Source: Lunularia cruciata
Lineage: Eukaryota; Streptophyta; Marchantiopsida; Lunulariales; Lunulariaceae
Assembly: GCA_948567375.1 (NCBI GenBank)
Contig: OX419757.1
Span: forward strand, 69,316,001-69,380,000
Direction: 5' to 3'
DNA length: 64,000 bases
The translations under genes were made by a program, and so were the position numbers. A model generated the notes under the pieces. That model was given only the letters and a program-made list of their open reading frames with translations, made no database searches and had not been told where the DNA came from. Below are positions 10,481 to 20,858 of this stretch, one piece after another (the stretch's first letter is position 1; each line of letters opens with the position of its first letter).

Positions 10481-13400
10481 ATGGGGAAACTTCCGGTTTT
10501 CTTTGGCAAGGATGGAGAAGATGTGGAGGCCTTTGTGAGAGACTTCAAGAGAGCTTGCATAGGAAACAATGAGAGGAGGAAGAATGAGTGGGCCTCATTA
10601 TTACCAGATTTCTTTGAGGATGCAGCACTTACATGGTATGAGTCAGAATACCAAAAGAGAGAGAGGAGAGAGGGGGAAGAGGAGTCTTGGGAGACTTTGA
10701 CTTCAGCACTCATTGAGAACTTTCTTCCTGATGAGAGTTATGAGAGATTGATGAGTGAGGTTACATTTCTCAAGCAAGGAGATGGAGAGAAAGTGAGGGT
10801 CTATGTGGAAAGAGTGGAAAAGTTGGAGTCCAGATTTCGCATAGTGTTGAGGAAGGGTGGGGATGATGTGGAGACTACAATGATTGGCATAGGGGCCATG
10901 CTCACCAAGAATTTTGTGGGAGGATTGAGACCACAAATTAGAAGCAAGGTGAGATATGAGAAACCTTCTTCCAAGGTTGAAGCTATCAAGATCGCAATTC
11001 GTATGGAGGAGAGTTTGGAAGGGGATGAGAGTGATTTGGTGGTGAAGGAGGTTGTGCATCCTCCTCAAGGCTACAAGTATGGTGGAACTTCTGATACTTT
11101 GGTGACAAGGGTTGCACCACAAGTAGTAGTTGCTCCAATTCTTGCACCTCCACCAAAAGATCCACTCCAAACCATCACAGAACAACTTGCGGATCTCAAG
11201 ATCAATGTGGTGCAACTATGGGAGAAGAGAGAGGTGGATCAGAATGTAGGGAGAGGACCTAGGAGTTATGGAAACTATCCATATAGAGGAGGCCAACCAG
11301 CCAACAATTTCAATGATAGAAATTGTTTTGGTTGTGGAGGAAGAGGCCATATCCAAAGGAATTGCCCAAATTCCACTTACCATGGAGGAAGGGGTTATGA
11401 GGGAGCCAATAGAGGGAAAGAGGGAGGTAGTGAAACCCAAGTGGCTCCTAATCCCAACAAAGGTAAAAAGATAGCATCCATAGATGTGGTTGAGAGCAAG
11501 TATGAGAAGGGAGAGTGCTCAAACTCCAAGGGTCTTAATTTGGAGCTTTTGGCACAAGAGAAGAAGAGAGCTCGTTTTGCAGAGGATGTTCACTCTTCTC
11601 AAGGATTTACTTCAAGCAAGGATACTCCTATGTCTACTAGGAGCACTCGCACCTCAACACCATCAACAACAAAGACTCCAAGGAAGAAGTTGGGGATGGA
11701 GGACTTCTTGATCTCAAAGCAACAATGGAACTACAATGTGTTGGAGGATGTTGGTAGTCACAAGGCTAACATCACAGTGGGCCAATTAATTTCTTTGAAC
11801 CCTACCTTGAGAAAGGAGCTTAGAGGTGGTTTGAGTTCTACAAGGAGCAAAAAGAAGAAGAAGGCAAAAGTTCCAGTATCAATGGGGGTGGTGGATGCCA
11901 AGCCAGCACCATGGGAGGCTTGTGAATATGCCTCCAAGATTGATGTGAGAGTGAATGGTCACAACATCTAGGATGCATTGGTTGATGGAGGATCAGCAGT
12001 GAATGCCATGTCAGAAAGGTTGATGAAGAAGTTGGGTATGATACCCTCAAGACCTTCAACATTTGTGGTGAGCATGGCAAACAAGCAACAAGTTCGACCA
12101 GTAGGGGTGATGGATAAGGTGGTAGTTTCAGTTATGGGAGTTCAAAATCTCATGACTTTCCAAGTCTTGAAGGATTCAAGCTATGACTTACTTCTTGGGA
12201 GGCCATGGTTGAGAGCAGCACGCACAACTGATCGATGGCACAAAGGGTACTTGAGGATTGGGCCATCAAACCATAGAGTCACTGTTCATGTGACTAACAC
12301 CACCAACACTTCACATTCAGATACCCCATCTTCTAATTATTGGGAATCAGATTCTGAAGAAGGAGCTTCAGGTGTGGACACAAGCATGGAAGAGGAGACT
12401 TCCACGGAGGAAGATGAATCTGAATCTGATTCAGATGTGTATCCCTTGTGTGCTATGGATTTTGCACCTAAGCCAGAGGTTTTGAAGGACCCAGATAAAT
12501 CACCATTGACACTTGAGGAGGTAGAGAGAAGGTTATCTACCCTCAAGTATGGCCCAAATGTTACCAAGGAGGAGAAGGTGAGATTTGAGGAGATTTTCCG
12601 CAAGTTCATCCATGTGTTTGCTTTTAGTTACAAGGATTTGAAGGAAGTCACCTTGGAGGAGCACAAGATAGAGGTGGAGTCACATGCAAGACCAATCCGC
12701 CAAAAGCAACGTCGCATTAGCCCACCAATATCTTTGGTTGTGAAGGAGGAGATTGATAAGCTCAAGGAGGCTGGATTTATCTTTGAGGTGGAGAATTCAG
12801 AATGGGTGTCTCCAATTGTCATTGTGAAGAAAAAGAATGGCAAGCTTCGGGTATGTGTGGATTACAAGAAGCTTAATGCTGTTACCAAGAAGGACTACTA
12901 CCCATTGCCATTCATTGATGAGATCTTGGAGGAGGTTGCAGGTCATGAGAGGTACAGTTTTGGAGATGGTTATAGTGGATATAACCAAATAAAGATTGCA
13001 CCAGAGCATCAACAACTCACCACATTCACCACACCTTGGGGAACTTACGCTTTCAAGGTCATGCCTTTTGGGCTTTGCAATGCTCCAGCCACATTCCAAT
13101 GGTTCATGAACAAGGTATTTGAACCTTTCATTGGGAAATTTGTGAGAGATTTCATTGATGACTTTTGTGTCTATGGGAGCAAGGAGGAGCACTTTGAGCA
13201 CCTAATCAAAGTCTTGCAACGCTTGGATGAGGCAAATGCATCACTCAACCCAGAGAAGTGCATTTTTGGATGTGAAGAAGGTCTACTTTTGGGGCACATC
13301 ATCTCCAAGGATGGAATAGCAGTTGATCCTTAGAAGGTGAGGAAAATCTCAGACCTTCCATTCCCTTCAAGCTTGACAAAGTTACGCCAATTCTTGGGAA

Positions 13401-15307
13401 TGGTTGGGTACTATAGGAGGTTCATCTTCTCATTTTCCAACAAGGCTTATGCATTGACCATCTACATGAAGAAGGGTGTAGATTACATGGTGATTTTGGA
13501 AGACAAGGAGGCTCTCAAAGCTTTTGAGGAGCTCAAGCAATCCCTTGTTGTAGCTCCAATTCTTGCTAAACCTGATTGGAGTAAGCCTTTCATCCTCTAC
13601 ACTGATGCTTCTAATGTAGCTATAGGATGCACTCTTAGTCAATTAGACCAAGATGGGCATGATCATCCAATAGCTTATGCTAGTAGGCAGATGGTTTCAG
13701 CAGAGAAGAACTACTCTGTCACAGAGAGAGAAGGGTTGGCAGTGATCTTTGGTCTCAAGAAGTTTAGACACTACTTGATTGGAGGGAAAGCCACAATTTT
13801 CACGGATCACAAGGCTTTGAAGTACATCTTCAACAAGCCTAATGTTGAAGGGAGACTAGCAAGGTGGATGATACTCTTGTCTGAGTATGACTACACAATT
13901 GAGGATAGGCCAGGAAAGAAACATGCAAATGCTGATTTGTTATCTAGAGCCTATGATCATGATGGAGATGAGCCAGTAGATGATTCCTTCCCGGATGAGG
14001 AGCTCATGACAATCTCAGTCACTCAAGATATTCCAATGGAGTACAAGGAGATTGTGGATTTTGTGACAAGAGGTAACTATCCAGAAGGGATGCATGCTAG
14101 GGAGAGGAAGGCCCTTGCAGCAAGATCTAGACCTTACACAATGGTGGAGGATATTCTTTTTCACCAAGGAGCAGATGGTCTACTTCGAAGAGCAGTGGGT
14201 AAGGAAGAGTCTATCCTACTCATAAAGGAGTTTCATGAAGGTTTAGTATGTGGAGGACACTTTGCAGGAAAGGTGACTGCTTTCAAGATTCTAGATGCAG
14301 GTTACCATTGGAGAGGGATTTTCAAGGATTGTCTTGATTATTGCAAAACTTGTCATGTTTGTCAAGCTTTTGCTAGAAAGTCTACATCCACTCCACCACT
14401 TAGATCAATTCCATTGCTAGGACCTTTTGAGAAGTGGGGAATTGATTTTGTAGGACCTCTCAATAGAACCCCAAGGAACAATCGGTACATTGTGGTAGTT
14501 ACTGATTACCTTACCAAGTGGGTTGAGGCTAGACCATTGAGGGACAAGAATGAAGATGAAGTGGGTAGATTTCTTTATGAACGCATTATCACTAGGTTTG
14601 GATGCCCTTTGGAGTTGGTTTCTGATAGAGGAGGAGAGTTTACAGGAAGCATTACTACAGCCATGCTACGACATTTCTCTATCACACATAGAGTAACTGC
14701 ATCCTATAAGCCAAATTCCAATGGCTTGGCAGAGAGAACCAATCAGACCTTGTGCATGATGTTGGCCAAAGATGCAGAAATGGAGGGGGCTAAACATCAT
14801 TGGGACAAGAGGATTCATGCAGTTTTGTGGGAGTATAGGACAACCATGAAGACTTCCACTGGATATTCTCCATTCCAATTGGTGTATGGTATTGAGTCTA
14901 CCTTACCTATTCACTTTGATCTTCCTACCTTCCAAAGCATTCATAGGAGATTGAAGAAAGCACAAGGAAGTGATGCAGGGAAGTCAAGGAAGGATCAACT
15001 CATGGAGTTGGAAGAGGCAAGAGCAGTTGCTATGGTTCGAGTGGAGCAAGCCCAAAGGAAAAAAAAGGAGAGCTATGACAAGAGGCAAGGCAAGAAGAAG
15101 GTGGAGCCTTTCAAAGAAGGTGATTGGGTAATGTTGTTTGATTCCATTCGATTCAAGAGAGTGCAAAAGAAGTTTTTGCCTAAGTACTTTGGACCTTTCA
15201 TAGTAGAGAAGGTGTGGGGCAATTACACCTATGATCTCAAGGAGTTGGGAGGAAGACACTTTGATAGGATTAACCATGATAAGTTGAAGATGTACCATAG
15301 AAGGTAG
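10481..15307 (+). CDS. gag-pol: Gag-Pol polyprotein of element B (1,608 codons, two internal TAG)
   Basis: A single frame from ATG 10481 encodes a capsid-like Gag (residues 1-190) and a CCHC knuckle (CFGCGGRGHIQRNC, residues 282-295). A pepsin-like protease follows, with Asp in VDGGS at residue 502. Reverse transcriptase has YYPLPFIDEI and the FIDDF box (Asp 893-894), and RNase H has TDAS (Asp 1042). Integrase has an HHCC zinc site near 14240-14370 and the D,D35E triad (Asp 1322 in GIDFVGP, Asp 1382 in SDRGGEF, Glu 1418 in LAERT). The polyprotein ends without a chromodomain. TAG at 11969-11971 sits 12 bases before the protease Asp codon and replaces CAG of element A. TAG at 13331-13333 replaces AAG in reverse transcriptase. 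All listed catalytic residues are intact. Confidence 0.93.
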
Positions 15308-15340
15308 AGAGACCTTCACTTTGAGGACAAAGTGAAAACT

Positions 15341-15355
15341 TAGTCCGGGAGTAAA
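15341..15355 (+). other. Polypurine tract of element B
   Basis: TAGTCCGGGAGTAAA lies directly before the 3' LTR, 34 bases past the polyprotein stop. This is the expected plus-strand priming site. Confidence 0.7.
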
Positions 15356-16035
15356 TGTAACACCCATTTGTGCATGTGTGTGGTATTGTGATATTTAGCT
15401 TGGTATTACAAGTACTTAAGAGATATTATTTATATAGAGATAAAGGATGGTTCTATATTAGTCATGGTTAGCTAAAGTTAGTCATAGCTAAGATAGATGG
15501 GACCTTACTTTAGAGGAAGTAGAAAAGATGAGCACCACTATTTTGGATTTTAGTGTGTTGACTTGGTATTATTCCTAGGTGTTTGGCTTTGGGGAAAGAG
15601 TTGAGAACTCTTGGGCCCGCAAGCCTTTTTGTTTTGGATTCTTCTTTAGTCCAAGGATAGCCCATGTGAAGGAATCCTTGCTTTAGTGGTTGGGTCAAGA
15701 TAAGGGGAATATGCCCATGTGAATGGATATTCCTTTCTAGTTTTTGACTTTACTTGACTTTTAGTCTAGTAACTTGAGTTACTACGGTAATTAGTAACTT
15801 TGGTACGTAACTATTTCGCAAGTATATAAACAAGGAGTGAGGAGGTACTCATCATCCTTTCATTTGCAACTATCTCTCTCTCATTGAGTTCTCTAGTGAG
15901 CAATGTCTTGAGTCTTGGAGTGTTAGCCTTGGAGGAGTATGATGGAGTTGGGGGTTCCTTGCCTTCTTAGTCCATGGTGCGCTACCATAATAGCCATCAG
16001 AGGTTCATCCTGAGTGAGAGACAGGCCGGCTCACA
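15356..16035 (+). repeat. 3' LTR of element B (680 bp)
   Basis: Same ends and same length as 8232-8911, with no difference found by eye. It is followed by the GACC target duplication. Confidence 0.95.
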
Positions 16036-16374
16036 GACCCAACCACTAAGTCAAGGATTCCTTCACATGGGCTATCCTTGGACTAAAGAAGAATCCAAAA
16101 CAAAAAGGCTTGCAGGCCCAAGAATTCTCAACTCTTTCCTCAAAGCCAAACACCTAGGAATAATACCAAGTCAACACACTAAAATCCAAAATAGTGGTGC
16201 TCATCTTTTCTACTTCCTCTAAAGTAAAGTCCCCTCTATCTTAGCTATGACTAACTTTAGCTAACCATGACTAATATAGAACCATCATTTATCTCTATAT
16301 AAATAATATCTCTTAAGTACTTGTAAAACCAAGCTAAATATCACAATACCACACATGCACAAATGGGTGTTACA
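16036..16374 (-). repeat. 5' LTR of element A, part 2
   Basis: It continues the LTR interrupted at 8231 and ends TGTTACA at 16374, the minus-strand TGTAACA start. GTAC at 16375-16378 is the outer target duplication of A. Confidence 0.92.
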
Positions 16375-16773
16375 GTACCTACCCTTACTTTTGGTATAGC
16401 TATGGCTACTCGGATTGAGCAGTTGGAGCAAAGATTGGCTAGTATGGCCATTGCTTAGAGGAGATCAGATTTGGGTGTAGAACCATACTTTATCTCTATA
16501 TAAATAGTATCTCTTAAGTACTTGTAATATCAAGCTAAATATCACAATACCACACACATGCACAAATGGGTGTTACAGTTCAGCAACTAGTGGTTTATGG
16601 TAGGCAGTAGCGTGCTAGATTGGAGAAGTTGCCAACTAGACCGGCCTTTAAGAGAGCACGGTTCACACTTGGTGTTGTCCTATTAGATAACCAGAGGGAG
16701 ATTTTCCATTTGGTGGGACCTTCAAGGAAGGTCTATACACCATAGAGAGTCTTGTTAGACTCTAGTGTGTAGT
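16375..16773 (+). pseudogene. gag-pol: Element C gag end and protease start
   Basis: The first part (16379-16477) continues the Gag frame from 752 with a short helical segment (ATRIEQLEQRL). A 100-bp family-A LTR piece interrupts it (16478-16577). The last part reads toward an aspartic protease (LVGPSRKVY, then VLLDSS at about 16750-16768, the usual D-T/S-G site with Ser in place of Gly). Three TAG codons occur. The frame is cut by the solo LTR at 16774 and continues at 18703. Confidence 0.65.
16478..16577 (-). repeat. 100-bp orphan terminus of a family-A LTR
   Basis: This stretch matches the last 100 bp of the element A LTR at 16275-16374, including the TGTTACA end, but lies 103 bp further right. 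No other LTR part and no target duplication is visible, so it is a truncated relic or a local duplication. Confidence 0.75.
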
Positions 16774-18702
16774 TGTGGTACCCACATTTTTCATTTTGGA
16801 TGAGTTTAGAAGAAGAACTGCATTGCTGAAACCAAATGAAACCAAATGGAGAAGAAATGAGTGGAAACTTGTGTTTTGATCAAGCTCAAGGAAGTTGACT
16901 TTGTGTTAGAGGAAGAAGGGCTTGGATTGGATCAAACCCAAAGAAGCTTACTTCGTATCAAAGGAGGAAAAACTCGGATTAGATGCCGAAGGAGGGCAGA
17001 CCCGAAGGAGGAATAGAAATTGTAGGTCAGGATTCTTGTGGGGGCTGTATCTCAATGAAAAACAATCCAAATCATGCATGCTATATTTGGTTGGAAGCAT
17101 CTTGTTCAGGGCTTTCCATTGCCACCAAAATTGCAAAGTTTGGAGTTTTGTAGAAGAAGTTACAAGTATTTGAAGTTTTGGGAGTAGATGTATAAAGTAG
17201 TTGAAGGACTTTGGGTTGAGGTTCTTTGGGTTGGTGTCTTCGGGTCTTTGGACTTTGGACTTTGGACTTCAGACTTTGGATTTTGGACTTTGGGTCTACA
17301 TGACTTCACCTCAAGACAAATATGATTCAACCCAAGGTAGTCGGACCTTGGAGTGTAGTGAAGGTGACTTCGGTAATCTTGCCAAAGGCATCAGAGAGAG
17401 TTAGGATAGAGAAAGAATAGATAGTTAGGATATCCATGACTTCAATTTCAGTTCTGATTGAAGATAGGATAGAATTAGAGGAGAAATAGCGGTAGTGAAT
17501 AAACCCAAAGTGCAAGATCAGACAGTAAGTGTCTTCGGGTCAGTAACATGAATGATTAGGGGAAAGTAGGTTACAAATTGAAGGTGTAGATAGTGTATCC
17601 ATGCTTTCAATTACAATTCTTGATGAGCATATAGTAGAATTAGCAAAGGAATTGATAGTAGTTAGACCTGATGTTGCAAAAGTAGGAATTCAAGTGTCTT
17701 TGGACTTGTCATTTGACACTTTAGAGAAGAGTGGGTTGGGAGATAGAGATTAGAAGGATAAACTATGATAGGAATTGCAGATCGTGAAAGAGAATTGTTA
17801 GAATTGGTAGAGGAATTAGGAGTTGTGAAACCTGAGGATAGAGTAGTAGTGAGTGAAGTTACTTCAGGATTGAAAGCCGAGGAAGAAGTAGACATTGGAT
17901 TGGATTAGTAACAGATTTGAGATTTGAAGAGGTAGATATGAAGAGTTGCATTGTCATTTCGGATCTGCAAGTTAGAAGAGTTGTTGTAGAACAGTATAGT
18001 TGTTAGAACTATCATTTGCTTCACTATTTAAGAGTGGCATTCGCAATCATATGTTGTTTAGTGCTCATTATTTTTGAGAATAGATAAAGCGAAGTGCTAT
18101 GAAGCAGTGCTCGTTGTTTGAGCTTGATTCTGAGTATCAACGTTGTGTTTGTGTTTGCGAGTGTGTAGAGAATTTTGAAGTGCAAACCAGTGTGCTTGTC
18201 AGATGTTGGATTCTACAGCCTTGATCTTCATTCTGTGTGTTGGATCCTGAGTGAAGTACAATCGAAGCAATGCCTTGACAGATTTGAGAGGAATTGTAAT
18301 GTTGGTAGTATTTTGCATTTGTGAGTGCAGTGTGAAGTTGATGTGAAGCAATTTTGATCAAGGAAGTTGTGCCTTCAGTGGAGGGGTGGAACACAATTCT
18401 GAGGCAATGTTGTTTTGTAGTGAAGTGGTGTTTTTGAGAGAGCCTGAATCATCACAATCAAGATTGTCTGGAAAGATTTGATGGAGTTGTGATTAAGAAG
18501 TGTGAATTTGTGATAAGACTACAAATCAGTGCTTGTTACTCTCTTCTGGGTGTGGTTTCTACCTGAGAGATTAAAGACACAACCAAGAAGGACTACATTG
18601 TTACTGTTTGCTTTGTATTTGGAAATTTCTGACTAGTATCTTTATGGGAACAAACTTTACTTACCCGATTACCGCAAAAGTGATATTTGTCGGGTTGTCA
18701 CA
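16774..18702 (+). repeat. Solo short family-D LTR (1,929 bp) in element C protease
   Basis: It begins TGTGGTACCCACATTTTTC and ends GGGTTGTCACA. Flanks GTAGT (16769-16773) and ACAGC (18703-18707) differ only by transitions. With ACAGC as the original site, the protease frame reads through. A run of TTTGGAC-like units lies near 17255-17300. Bases about 17585-17908 are homologous to the C-terminal part of gORF (VGIQVSS-type, then VDIGLD) but are broken. The rest of gORF is absent. Confidence 0.8.
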
Positions 18703-19380
18703 ACAGCCTCTTATGTTGGGGAAGGTTGCAATTGTTGGTCTGGAGTTACTAAAGACTGATGTGGAGAGGTGTCCATTTTAGATCCAGACATCTCTAGGTG
18801 GTGGTTTGACACAATACATCACATGTGGGGAGCTTGTTGTCCAGGTTCAGCCTGGTCTCCGATTGATAGCTCGGTGGTGAGAGCTCAAGCTATTGCGACA
18901 ATAGCTTAGTCATATGATGTGCTAGTTGGGGGAGTAGTGTTATACCCCATGGGTTTCACCATTGACTATTGGGAAGAGACAGTCTCCCATAGACTAGATT
19001 GGCAGTCTGGTGAGAGACAGATATGTTGCCTACTAGTATGCTTCAGTAATAGCAATCTTGGCTCACTATAGTCTGGGACCATGGCAGCATTAGTTTTAGC
19101 TTTCAGTGGTGAAGTTACTTTGCCTAGTGACTTTTTGGAGGCGAATGCACATGCAGAGGATACTCCAGTACCAGAAGAGATCACTTGGATTTGGATTACG
19201 AGTGGGATTATTCCATCCACCTTGGATGTTCCATTGGGGAGTTGAGAGGAAGCGTTACAACAGCATGCAGATCAGTTGGTGCAACAGGCTTGGAATGGAG
19301 CCTTCGTACCATCAGGAGATGAGTGTGAGGATGAGCTTCCAGGGTCAATTACTTTGACACCTCTGGATACCACACTCATT
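18703..19380 (+). pseudogene. pol: Element C protease and protease-methyltransferase linker
   Basis: Reading continues from VLLDSS into QPLMLGKVAIVGL and GGLTQYITCGE, then a segment SYDVLVGGVVLYPMGF and DYWEETVSHRLDWQSGERQ in one frame. This is the C-terminal part and downstream linker of a retroelement aspartic protease. The frame at mod-1 phase runs on into the methyltransferase at 19399, interrupted by TAG codons and by TGA at 19243-19245. No catalytic claim is possible because the D-S-G box is altered. Confidence 0.55.
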
Positions 19381-19398
19381 GCTTGGCAGTATCAAGTA

Positions 19399-20420
19399 GA
19401 GGAGATATGTCTCTTGGAGTTGTTCGGTGGGATTAGCACCGGACTAGCTACGGTATTACAAGCGGGTATACAAGTACAAAGGTACTTGTATGTAAGAGAG
19501 ATGAGACTGCTTGGCGAGTCTCTTTACATCATGTGGCACACTTGGCCAATCAATATCCGCAGTTATTATGTCAGCAGTCAGACATTACCAAAAGGCCCTA
19601 CCAATAGACATTTCCTTATTGGAGGCACATGATCTGGAGAGACATGGGCCTATTCACTTGGTGATTTCTGGATTACCATGTCAGGGACATATACATGCTG
19701 GTAGAGGTTTGAGTCTTCAAGATCCTCATTTTGGTGTGTTTTGGGAGTTGTTACAAATACTACGACATCTCTAGGTTCATTAATCCGTTTCTCCAGCTTA
19801 GATTTTGGAGAATGTTCCTTTGATGGGCAATTCTTGCACTAGAGTGATGTTAAGTACACATCAGGTCCATTCTTGGATGGGACCTGCTATATTGTTAGAT
19901 GCAACCATAGTGGGATCATGGGCTCATCGTCTTCGTCTTTGGTGGATGAACCTCTTACCCAAAGAGGTTCTACACCATGTTTATGATGGGATTCAACGAC
20001 TAGACCACATCCTTGTTGATGATAGCTTGGATGTTGGGTGTTAGTCTCAGACAGTGGTAGTGGCTGATAGGTCACCTACGGCAGTGGTGAACCTAGTTGG
20101 ATAGCCTAGAGCCGCATTTCCCACACTCATGAGTTTCCCAAGCTCTCATGCTTTTTGAGAGGGAGGACTTGGACTTGTTTGGGACTCATAGTTACAGCAG
20201 TTGGTGGAGCCCAACACCAATGAGAGAGAGCGGGCAATGGGTTTTCACACCGGTATTACCGTTATTCTAGTAGTGTTAGAGGCATTTAGGCGTCAAGTGT
20301 TAGGTCAGGCTATGGACGTGAACTGTTTGACTTGGATTGTGAGCCTTGGCTTGGCAGAGCAGCGTAGAATGCACTTGATAGGCATCACCACTTGGACACT
20401 TGTGAGCCCTGTGCCTATTG
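19399..20420 (+). pseudogene. C5-cytosine DNA methyltransferase domain inside element C pol
   Basis: This domain would transfer a methyl group from SAM to cytosine C5. Motifs are in canonical order. Motif I (LELFGGISTG) is at 19414-19443. Motif IV (GLPCQG) has its catalytic Cys codon at 19679-19681. A segment FGVFWELLQILRHL follows. Motif VI (ILENVP) is at 19802-19819, motif VIII (AHRLRLWWMNL) at 19922-19954, and the motif IX/X region (ERERAMGF...RRQVLGQAMDVN) runs from 20222 to about 20330. A frameshift near 19490-19510 separates motif I from the rest, and TAG codons at several CAG-like positions show decay. No BAH or chromodomain is seen in it. It lies between protease and reverse transcriptase, continuous with both, so it belongs to the retroelement. 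Canonical motif order argues against the rearranged plant DRM class. Confidence 0.88.
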
Positions 20421-20858
20421 AGATGATTCAGGCACATGTTGGGGGCGATGGACCGAGTTGACATGGTATTCTTGGGACACAGCCAATAGCTACTAGGGAG
20501 AGTGGTCTACTTGGAGTCCATCTAGCTGAGCGTGGGCTACTTGGATTACACCCTTAGTCCACTTGGGATGCAGCTAGAGGACGTGTGGAGCTTGCAGCCA
20601 AAGTGGAGGGAGTTTTTCACATAGAGGTTGGGAACTCTAGTGGTCGGGGGTATGACACTATTGCTCCCAAGGGCACAGTGTAGCAGCCAGTCAATATGTC
20701 TTCCACTCCTACTACAATTACAGAGGATACTTGGGAGCCAGATCTTGGACCCAAGCTTATGGAGAGGAAAGACGGAGGGTTTGGAGGTTCTTGAGGAGTC
20801 ACACAAGTTGTTTTGCCTTCAGTATGAAGGATTTGGGTGCTCTAAAGGGACCTAGTAT
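20421..20858 (+). pseudogene. Linker between methyltransferase and reverse transcriptase, element C
   Basis: This is open-like but broken coding sequence with repeated Gly-Leu-Leu-Gly segments (20490-20560) and a stretch near 20575-20640. I recognise no domain here. It may be a tether or extra protease-processing region. Confidence 0.35.

Larger units (their letters stand above)
8232..16035 (+). mobile_element. Element B: young, near-complete family-A Ty3/gypsy retrotransposon (7,804 bp)
   Basis: All parts are present in order: 5' LTR, primer site, leader ORFs, one gag-pol frame, polypurine tract, 3' LTR and flanking 4-bp target duplication. The two 680-bp LTRs read as identical, so the insertion is recent on an evolutionary scale. 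The coding frame is continuous over 1,608 codons except for two TAG codons (11969-11971 and 13331-13333). The copy may therefore have been moved by proteins from another copy, or may use readthrough at the first TAG. No envelope-like ORF or chromodomain is seen. Confidence 0.95.
753..16374 (-). mobile_element. Element A: family-A Ty3/gypsy retrotransposon, decayed, with element B nested inside
   Basis: On the minus strand the order is 5' LTR (16374-16036 joined to 8231-7877), primer site, leader with small ORFs, gag-pol, polypurine tract, 3' LTR (1444-753). Removing element B and one copy of its GACC duplication leaves about 7.8 kb, the same length as B (7,804 bp). The LTRs differ at many positions and the polyprotein carries stops and frameshifts, so A is clearly older than B. 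The integrase is followed directly by the C-terminus, with no chromodomain. With the FIDDF reverse-transcriptase box and the tRNA-Asp-like primer site, this suggests the Ogre/Tat/Athila branch. That placement is an inference. Confidence 0.9.

Noticed and set aside
10481-15307. Pararetrovirus (Caulimoviridae) origin of the polyprotein
   Set aside because: An integrase, LTRs and target duplications are present, and no movement-protein motif is seen.
16774-18702. The long LTR as a separate DNA transposon
   Set aside because: The ends are TG/CA without terminal inverted repeats, and the same ends adjoin a polypurine tract and a primer site elsewhere.
19399-20420. Methyltransferase as part of a host DNMT gene or bacterial restriction system
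   Set aside because: It is flanked directly by retroelement protease and reverse transcriptase on the same strand, with no introns, host domains or restriction gene.
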